A model generated the notes under the pieces. The model worked only from the letters and a program-made list of their open reading frames with translations, searched no databases and was not told the origin of the DNA. Shown here piece by piece: positions 58,789 to 64,000 of a DNA stretch of 64,000 nt; the first letter of the stretch is position 1; each line of letters starts with the position of its first letter. The position numbers and the translations under genes are program-made. The stretch is taken from positions 2,914,001-2,978,000 of the forward strand of contig NZ_CP107939.1 of assembly GCF_036046055.1 (NCBI RefSeq), read 5' to 3'. The DNA is from Nocardia sp. NBC_00403. Lineage in GTDB: Bacteria > Actinomycetota > Actinomycetes > Mycobacteriales > Mycobacteriaceae.

Positions 58789-59400
58789 GTGACAATCAAC
58801 CAGGCAGGGGTCATGACAGCCGCTACTGCTGGTCTCAACCTCAGTGATTCGGTGTACGAGCGCCTGCTGCGTGAGCGCATCATCTTCCTCGGCACTCAGG
58901 TCGACGACGACATCGCGAACAAGCTGTGCGCCCAGATCCTGCTGCTCTCGGCGGAGGATCCGGTCAAGGACATTTCGCTCTACATCAACTCGCCCGGCGG
59001 TTCGGTGACCGCGGGTATGGCCATTTACGACACGATGCAGTTCGCCGAGTGCGACATCGCCACCTACGGCATGGGTCTGGCGGCCTCGATGGGGCAGTTC
59101 CTGCTCACCGCGGGTACCAAGGGCAAGCGCTACGCGCTGCCGCACGCGCGCATCATGATGCACCAGCCTTCGGCAGGCATCGGTGGTTCCGCGGCCGATA
59201 TCGCGATCATGGCCGAGCAGTTCGCGCACACCAAGCGTGAGCTGAACGAGTTGCAGGCGCAGCACACCGGCAAGTCGGTCGAGCAGGTCACCATCGACGC
59301 CGATCGCGACCGGTGGTTCACCGCGACGCAGGCGCTCGAGTACGGCTTCATCGACCACGTGATCAGCCACGCGAACCAGGCGGGGAACGGCACGAAGTAG
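58789..59400 (+). CDS. clpP1: ATP-dependent Clp protease proteolytic subunit ClpP1
   Basis: GTG 58789 behind AGAAGGCAGG gives 203 residues. The serine protease triad is visible: Ser in [13 protein letters not shown], His in [11 protein letters not shown] and Asp in [26 protein letters not shown] is the handle/substrate region. ClpP1 forms a mixed tetradecamer with ClpP2 in actinobacteria and is fed by ClpX and ClpC1. The ~270-base upstream gap may contain a regulated promoter, but I cannot place a convincing ClgR box. Confidence 0.95.
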   Translation: MTINQAGVMTAATAGLNLSDSVYERLLRERIIFLGTQVDDDIANKLCAQILLLSAEDPVKDISLYINSPGGSVTAGMAIYDTMQFAECDIATYGMGLAASMGQFLLTAGTKGKRYALPHARIMMHQPSAGIGGSAADIAIMAEQFAHTKRELNELQAQHTGKSVEQVTIDADRDRWFTATQALEYGFIDHVISHANQAGNGTK

Positions 59401-59475
59401 CCGACCATTTCGAGCGACCTGCAACCAGTCGCAACGGCTGAGAACCGCTCACCCACTCAGACTTTGGAGACGAAG

Positions 59476-60144
59476 ATGGCCAACCTGATCGACCCACGCG
59501 CCGGCCTCGGCGGTATCGCACCGCAGAGCCCGCAGGCGCGCTACATCCTGCCGTCGTTCATCGAGCACTCGAGCTTCGGTGTCAAGGAGTCCAACCCGTA
59601 CAACAAGCTGTTCGAGGAGCGCATCATCTTCCTCGGCGTGCAGGTGGACGACGCCTCGGCCAACGACATCATGGCGCAGCTGCTGGTGCTGGAATCGCTC
59701 GATCCCGACCGCGACATCACCATGTACATCAACTCGCCCGGTGGCTCGTTCACGTCGCTGATGGCCATCTACGACACCATGCAGTACGTGCGTGCCGACG
59801 TCGCGACGGTCTGCCTCGGTCAGGCGGCCTCCGCGGCCGCCGTGCTGCTCGCCGCGGGCACCCCCGGCAAGCGTGCCTGCCTGCCCAACGCCCGTGTGCT
59901 GATCCACCAGCCGTCGCTGGAGGGTGGCATCCAGGGGCAGGTTTCGGACCTGGAGATCCAGGCCGCCGAGATCGAGCGCATGCGTCGCCTGATGGAGACG
60001 ACGCTGGCCTACCACACCGGCAAGGACGCGGACACCATCCGCAAGGACACCGACCGCGACAAGATCCTGACGGCCGCGGAGGCCAAGGACTACGGGATCA
60101 TCGACACGGTGTTCGACTACCGCAAGCTCAGCGCACAGAAGTAA
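59476..60144 (+). CDS. clpP2: ATP-dependent Clp protease proteolytic subunit ClpP2
   Basis: ATG 59476 after GGAG gives 222 residues; the N-terminal extension [54 protein letters not shown] is typical of ClpP2. The catalytic Ser is in [13 protein letters not shown], His in [14 protein letters not shown] and Asp in DTDRDK. It assembles with ClpP1 and presents the docking surface for the ATPases. It is 75 bases downstream of clpP1 on the same transcript. Confidence 0.95.
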   Translation: MANLIDPRAGLGGIAPQSPQARYILPSFIEHSSFGVKESNPYNKLFEERIIFLGVQVDDASANDIMAQLLVLESLDPDRDITMYINSPGGSFTSLMAIYDTMQYVRADVATVCLGQAASAAAVLLAAGTPGKRACLPNARVLIHQPSLEGGIQGQVSDLEIQAAEIERMRRLMETTLAYHTGKDADTIRKDTDRDKILTAAEAKDYGIIDTVFDYRKLSAQK

Positions 60145-60237
60145 TCTCCGCGCGCGATCGGGTGTCAGGCAGTGATTCTGGGGTACGCCTTGGATACGGG
60201 TTGCGCCGGTCGCTCGTATGTTGCTGTTAGTCAGGTA

Positions 60238-60283
60238 AATCCGGCCGGGACAGGTGCCGCTCGGCATCCGTTCCGGCCGGATT
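60238..60283 (+). terminator. Hairpin after clpP2
   Basis: AATCCGGCCGG at 60238-60248 pairs exactly with CCGGCCGGATT at 60273-60283 around a 24-base loop. It lies ~95 bases after the clpP2 stop. The rest of the 463-base clpP2-clpX gap (60284-60607) has no supported gene and must contain the clpX promoter; a minus-strand frame there is not convincing. Confidence 0.6.
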
Positions 60284-60607
60284 GCTTCGATGGAACCGAC
60301 CGACCGGAAGGGTGTCCGGCGGGATAGGCCACGAGGCAGGCGGCCGGACCTGGTTTCGGCCGCAGCTCGGGGAGAACGTGTTCTAGTGCCGTGAGAACTC
60401 GCGCAACCCCGGCGAGAAACATGCTCGAGTTGTCGACCTCCGTCGCGCACACCGGGTACGGTCAACCTAGGGGCCTTTGCTCCCGGTTGACGGCAGTGCT
60501 CGACCCGCCGGAACGCTCGAGGTGTTCGTGATTACACCCGAGGGTGGCGGATTGCCGGCAACCTGGACGGACGGTTGCACGCGGACAAGGAAGTAGGGAC
60601 CCACGAG

Positions 60608-61888
60608 ATGGCGCGCATCGGAGACGGCGGCGATCTGCTCAAGTGCTCGTTCTGCGGAAAGAGCCAGAAGCAGGTCAAGAAGCTCATTGCGGGACCAGGG
60701 GTGTACATCTGCGACGAGTGCATCGATCTATGCAACGAGATCATCGAGGAAGAGCTGGCCGAGTCCAGCGAGGTCAAACTCGATGAGCTGCCCAAACCTG
60801 CCGAGATCCGGGACTTCCTGGAGAACTACGTGATCGGGCAGGACACGGCCAAGCGCACGCTCGCGGTGGCTGTCTACAACCACTACAAGCGCATCCAGGC
60901 CGGCGACAAGGGTCGCGACAGCCGTGGCGAGACGGTCGAGCTCGCCAAGTCGAACATCCTGATGCTCGGGCCGACCGGTTGCGGCAAGACCTACCTCGCG
61001 CAGACCCTGGCCAAGATGCTCAATGTGCCCTTCGCGATCGCCGATGCCACCGCGCTGACCGAAGCCGGGTATGTCGGCGAGGACGTCGAGAACATTCTGC
61101 TGAAGCTGATCCAGGCCGCCGACTACGATGTGAAGCGGGCCGAGACCGGCATCATCTACATCGACGAGGTGGACAAGATCGCTCGCAAGAGCGAGAACCC
61201 TTCGATCACCCGCGATGTCTCCGGCGAGGGCGTGCAGCAGGCGCTGCTGAAGATCCTGGAGGGCACTCAGGCCAGCGTGCCGCCGCAGGGTGGACGCAAG
61301 CACCCGCACCAGGAATTCATCCAGATCGACACCACCAACGTGCTGTTCATCGTGGCGGGTGCGTTCGCCGGGCTGGAGAAGATCGTCTCCGACCGCACCG
61401 GACACCGCGGCATCGGCTTCGGCGCCGAGGTGCGCTCCAAGGCGGAGGTCGACACCTCGGATCACTTCGCCGAGGTGATGCCGGAGGATCTGATCAAGTT
61501 CGGTCTGATCCCCGAGTTCATCGGCCGCCTTCCTGTCGTCGCCTCGGTGACCAATCTCGACAAGGAATCCCTGGTCAAGATCCTCTCCGAGCCGAAGAAC
61601 GCGCTGGTCAAGCAGTACATCCGACTGTTCGAGATGGACGGCGTCGACCTCGAGTTCACCACGGACGCGCTGGAGGCGATCGCCGATCAGGCCATCCTGC
61701 GTGGCACCGGCGCGCGCGGTCTGCGCGCCATCATGGAAGAGGTCCTGCTGCCGGTGATGTACGACATCCCCAGCCGCGATGATGTCGCCAAGGTGGTCGT
61801 CGACGCCGACACGGTCAACGACAACGTGCTGCCCACCATCGTGCCGCGCAAGGCGCAGCGCACCGAGCGGCGCGAGAAGTCGGCGTAG
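60608..61888 (+). CDS. clpX: ATP-dependent Clp protease ATP-binding subunit ClpX
   Basis: ATG 60608 gives 426 residues. The N-terminal zinc-binding domain is [36 protein letters not shown] (four Cys). Walker A is [12 protein letters not shown], pore-1 [12 protein letters not shown], Walker [14 protein letters not shown] and RKHPHQEF. The ClpP-docking loop is in [13 protein letters not shown] (I-G-F). It unfolds tagged and specific substrates for ClpP1P2. The large gap from clpP2 and the intervening hairpin suggest its own promoter. Confidence 0.97.
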   Translation: MARIGDGGDLLKCSFCGKSQKQVKKLIAGPGVYICDECIDLCNEIIEEELAESSEVKLDELPKPAEIRDFLENYVIGQDTAKRTLAVAVYNHYKRIQAGDKGRDSRGETVELAKSNILMLGPTGCGKTYLAQTLAKMLNVPFAIADATALTEAGYVGEDVENILLKLIQAADYDVKRAETGIIYIDEVDKIARKSENPSITRDVSGEGVQQALLKILEGTQASVPPQGGRKHPHQEFIQIDTTNVLFIVAGAFAGLEKIVSDRTGHRGIGFGAEVRSKAEVDTSDHFAEVMPEDLIKFGLIPEFIGRLPVVASVTNLDKESLVKILSEPKNALVKQYIRLFEMDGVDLEFTTDALEAIADQAILRGTGARGLRAIMEEVLLPVMYDIPSRDDVAKVVVDADTVNDNVLPTIVPRKAQRTERREKSA

Positions 61889-61914
61889 TCGCTTGACAGC
61901 AGGGGGATTTCAGG

Positions 61915-62223
61915 GTGCAACCGCAGCCACTGCTGCATCCGGCGGGGCCGGGTCAGCTGCTGGATGTCCGCGGCGTGCTCAGTGGCACCGTCGACATGCG
62001 GACCTATCAACACACACATCTCGTGGTCTTCTCGCGCACTGAGGGCGGCATGCTCCGGGACCCGGGCCCGGATCAGCAGGGCCTGCTGGCGAGGCTGACA
62101 ACCTGTGTCGAATGGCTCGACGAACACTTCGGGTTCGAGCTGGTGAGCGTTTTCACCAACCCGCTCGAGATGCAGTACATCTACTACGCCATGCTGCGTC
62201 GTCGTAGTGGAGGCCAGCGGTAG
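61915..62223 (+). CDS. Hypothetical protein downstream of clpX (102 aa)
   Basis: GTG 61915 follows CAGGGGGA and opens 102 codons with GC-rich third positions. The product is a small soluble protein: MQPQPLLHPAGPGQLLDVRGVLSGTVDMRTYQHTHLVVFSRTEGG, then GLLARLTTCVEWLDEHFGFELVSVFTNPLEMQYIYYAMLRRR. I do not recognise the family. It lies only 26 bases after clpX and is probably co-transcribed, so an adaptor or regulatory role is possible but unsupported. Confidence 0.6.
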   Translation: MQPQPLLHPAGPGQLLDVRGVLSGTVDMRTYQHTHLVVFSRTEGGMLRDPGPDQQGLLARLTTCVEWLDEHFGFELVSVFTNPLEMQYIYYAMLRRRSGGQR

Positions 62224-62408
62224 TAGAGGCGACGTGTCCTCGCCCATTGGTGGACATCAGGTCATATCAGAGGTGTACAGACCTGTCTGTTGGGGTAATA
62301 CTTATCCAGGGTTGAGCAACCAGCCCAGTCCTGGAGCTGAGGCATCCGGGCGAAACTGAACGCCGGCAATGTTTCGAGCGTGCCGCGCGCGACCGGACCG
62401 AGGTCCTT

Positions 62409-62831
62409 ATGTCGACTGTTGTTGCTACTTCCAGCCAATCCGCCACTCACTTCGCGCAGCCGTGGCCGTCCGGTCGTGGTCCGTCCGACCGCCTGCGGGT
62501 CACCCTCATGACACCTACGGATTCGGTCACGCTGTGTGCCCTCGTTGGCGAGGTGGACTACTACAGCGCCGATGTCTTCCGGAGCAGTCTGATCGGATCC
62601 CTCGGGACCGCCGGGTCTGTGGTGGTGGTCGATCTGTCCAGGGTGACGTTCTTCGGCAGCGCAGGTCTGCGGGTATTGATCGAGGCCGAGGCGGTGGTGG
62701 GGCCTGCGGGAGGCAAGCTCGTGCTGATCACCGGCCGACGCTGTGTCGACCGATTGCTCGCCGCCGCTGGCAATGTGGCGGTTTTCCAGACGGTGACCAG
62801 CCTGGCCGAAGTGATAGCCGACGCCGCATAG
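62409..62831 (+). CDS. STAS-domain anti-sigma factor antagonist
   Basis: A 140-residue protein whose C-terminal ~105 residues form a STAS domain: DSVTLCALVGEVDYYSADVFRSSL and VVVDLSRVTFFGSAGLRVLIEAEAVV, with the Ser of F-G-S-A-G as the phosphorylation site used by anti-sigma kinases. The N-terminal ~30 residues are Ser/Pro-rich and probably flexible. It would bind an RsbW-like kinase and free a SigB/SigF-type factor under stress. No partner kinase or sigma gene is adjacent. A perfect terminator follows. Confidence 0.88.
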   Translation: MSTVVATSSQSATHFAQPWPSGRGPSDRLRVTLMTPTDSVTLCALVGEVDYYSADVFRSSLIGSLGTAGSVVVVDLSRVTFFGSAGLRVLIEAEAVVGPAGGKLVLITGRRCVDRLLAAAGNVAVFQTVTSLAEVIADAA

Positions 62832-62840
62832 CGGCTTTCC

Positions 62841-62876
62841 CGTGCCGCCCGTCGACATTGTTCGACGGGCGGCACG
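62841..62876. terminator. Perfect 15-bp hairpin between convergent genes
   Basis: CGTGCCGCCCGTCGA at 62841-62855 pairs exactly with 62862-62876 around the loop CATTGT. It sits ten bases after the STAS stop and 15 bases from the convergent AhpD-like gene's stop, with short T/A runs on the outer sides, so it serves both directions. Confidence 0.85.
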
Positions 62877-62891
62877 GTCGTTTCGCGGGGG

Positions 62892-63467
62892 TCAGTCCTG
62901 GGTCCAGGGAACTCGGCAGGAATCGGTGCTGAATCCCTGTGTCGTGATTCCGAGCGCGGAGTTGAAGCGTGAACGCATGTTCTCCAGACCGATCTGGTAG
63001 GTCAGTTCGATGACACCCGCACGGCCGAAACGCTTTTCGAGGTCGGCGACCTGATCGTCGGTGACGGTGGTCGGGGTCGCGGTGAGGGCGTCGGCGTAGG
63101 CGATCGCGGCGCGTTCGTCGGCGCTGTAGAGCGGTGAGGTTTCATACTCCGCGATGTGCTCGAGGCGGTCGACATCGAGGTTGCCGTGCCGCATGAGCAT
63201 GGCGCCGAAGTCGATGCACCATGAGCAGCCGACGATCCAGGCCACGCGGTATACGGCGATCTCGCGGATGGCGGCAGGCAATTTTGTGCATGCTCGTTCC
63301 ATCAGCACTTCGTGAATACCGCTGGCGGCCAGCAGCTTTCCGTGGTTGGCCGTCACCGCGAACGGTTCGGGCACCGCGCCGAAGCGTCGCTCGGCAATGC
63401 GGTACAACAGTTTGGTGAGCGGCCCCGCCTGCTCGGGGGTGACGGCGGGGATACGGGTTGTTTCCAT
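62892..63467 (-). CDS. Carboxymuconolactone decarboxylase/AhpD-like protein
   Basis: ATG 63467 follows AAGGAG and gives 191 residues. The AhpD-type motif is REIAVYRVAWIVGCSWCIDFGAMLMRHG (Cys-x-x-Cys, then acidic residues in place of the usual His three residues on). ETSPLYSADERAAIAYADALT and TYQIGLENMRSRFNSALGI complete the fold. Proteins of this branch are thought to handle peroxides or lactones. It is downstream of the steroid-isomerase-like gene (107-base gap) on the same strand and may share its promoter. Confidence 0.85.
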   Translation of the reverse strand: METTRIPAVTPEQAGPLTKLLYRIAERRFGAVPEPFAVTANHGKLLAASGIHEVLMERACTKLPAAIREIAVYRVAWIVGCSWCIDFGAMLMRHGNLDVDRLEHIAEYETSPLYSADERAAIAYADALTATPTTVTDDQVADLEKRFGRAGVIELTYQIGLENMRSRFNSALGITTQGFSTDSCRVPWTQD

Positions 63468-63573
63468 CACGGTTCTCCTTCGATCCAACGTTGTCCTGTT
63501 ACTCGGACGAGGAGGGATCATGGAATGTGACGGGCAGCCGGGTGTGATCCACCGCACGCGTTGGCCCGTCGGG

Positions 63574-63951
63574 CTACACCGCTTCGGTGTGCATATCGTC
63601 AGGGCTCCAGTATGCGCGCATGCTGATGATCTTGCCGTCGTCGTCGAACTCCATCACGTCGATGGGGGTCAGCGTGAAGCGCTGGTCGCCGAACTTGGTG
63701 ATGATGCTGAACATGAAGGCAGCGTGATTGCCTCCGATGCGGATGGTCTCCGGCTTCAGTTCGGTTTCCCGATCGAGGTTGGCGATCACGTCATAGAACT
63801 CACGGATGGCAGCGTGGCCCTGTTTGACCTCGGAGCCGATGGGATCCTCGACGGTCGCGCCTGCGGCGTAGAGGTTGACGATCTCCTCGGTCGGACCCGA
63901 GCCGACCAGCTTGACGTACTGCTCGACCACATCGCGGATCTGCTGTGCCAT
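63574..63951 (-). CDS. Ketosteroid-isomerase-like (SnoaL/NTF2-fold) protein
   Basis: A 125-residue cone-shaped NTF2-fold protein: MAQQIRDVVEQYVKLVGSGPTEEIVNLYAAGATVEDPIGSEVKQGHAAIREFYDVI, then PIDVMEFDDDGKIISMRAYWSPDDM. The arrangement (Tyr in the first helix, ATVEDPIG, the late Asp in FTLTPIDVMEFD) is that of steroid delta-isomerases such as Rv0760c homologues. It may isomerise a 3-oxo-delta5-steroid, or simply bind steroids. A KstR-type operator lies directly upstream, which supports a role in steroid metabolism. Confidence 0.85.
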   Translation of the reverse strand: MAQQIRDVVEQYVKLVGSGPTEEIVNLYAAGATVEDPIGSEVKQGHAAIREFYDVIANLDRETELKPETIRIGGNHAAFMFSIITKFGDQRFTLTPIDVMEFDDDGKIISMRAYWSPDDMHTEAV

Positions 63952-63962
63952 GGAAACTCCTG

Positions 63963-63988
63963 CCGAATTGGAACATGTTCTAATTCGG
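63963..63988 (-). promoter_or_regulatory. KstR-type operator within a 26-bp palindrome
   Basis: The 26 bases 63963-63988 are palindromic except for one central mismatch pair: CCGAATT and AATTCGG flank GAACATGTTC. The inner TGGAACATGTTCTA (63969-63982) fits the published KstR consensus TnnAACnnGTTnnA exactly. It lies 12 bases upstream of the isomerase-like start codon, where a repressor would block transcription until steroid-CoA intermediates accumulate. Confidence 0.75.
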
Positions 63989-64000
63989 AGCGTAGCAGTG

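Overview
The window comes from a GC-rich actinobacterium of the order Mycobacteriales, most likely a Nocardia or close relative. The reasons are: very high GC with G/C-biased third codon positions; many GTG starts; a group II truncated haemoglobin; a mycothiol-type nitroreductase of the Rv2466c family; the ~1650-residue NAD-glutamate dehydrogenase; a hemophore-related secreted protein; paired clpP1-clpP2; and a KstR-type steroid operator. From 12 kb to 62 kb the backbone follows, with insertions, the gene order I recall for Mycobacterium tuberculosis Rv2478c to Rv2457c: ssb-like, ettA, gdh, thioesterase, HNH nuclease, glbO, aglA, pepN, Rv2466c, rpiB, nei, lipP, tig, clpP1, clpP2, clpX. The species assignment is inference.

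Region 1 (1-8056) is an integrated prophage-like element that runs off the left edge. On the right it abuts the 3' end of a tRNA-Arg(TCT) gene. Next to the tRNA lie a tyrosine integrase and an XRE repressor on the plus strand. A divergent, tightly overlapping minus-strand operon holds an excisionase-like protein, zinc-ribbon proteins, a zinc-ribbon/RecA-like ATPase, two small proteins sharing a C-terminal motif, and then the N-terminal 404 residues of a tape-measure protein. No head, portal or terminase gene lies between the replication module and the tape-measure gene. The repressor/excisionase intergenic region carries three TGTC-N5-GACA palindromes.

Region 2 (8.1-26.5 kb) is mostly housekeeping: a CopD/CtaG-type copper and oxidase assembly protein, a serine/threonine-dehydratase-like enzyme, a second ssb preceded by two DnaA-box-like sequences, ettA, gdh, a thioesterase, an azlCD exporter with a divergent XRE-cupin regulator, an HNH protein, glbO, an alpha-glucosidase, and two small genes that look like ctaJ and its DUF5130 partner (respiratory supercomplex factors).

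Region 3 (26.5-34.4 kb) is an accessory block of redox and detoxification genes: AraC regulator, AhpD-like protein, FMN reductase, FMN-binding protein, MFS transporter, alpha/beta hydrolase, NmrA-like protein and LysR regulator. It sits where M. tuberculosis, as I recall, has almost nothing before pepN.

Region 4 (34.4-52.7 kb) holds pepN, purC, a Nudix hydrolase, an ECF sigma factor with its YCII partner, a ferredoxin-reductase-like flavoprotein, the Rv2466c-type nitroreductase, an M48 protease, rpiB, a Nei/Fpg glycosylase, a GGDEF protein, tRNA-Gly and tRNA-Pro, a hemophore-like secreted protein, a TetR-controlled NAD-binding protein, a LipP-type serine hydrolase and a JmjC/cupin-8 protein.

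Region 5 (52.7-64 kb) holds a 3' remnant of a polynucleotide kinase-phosphatase (RNA-repair) gene directly behind phosphoketolase, an FKBP lipoprotein, the tig-clpP1-clpP2-clpX proteostasis cluster, a STAS protein, a second AhpD-like protein, and a steroid-isomerase-like protein with a KstR-type operator over its promoter. I saw no insertion sequence, CRISPR array or rRNA.
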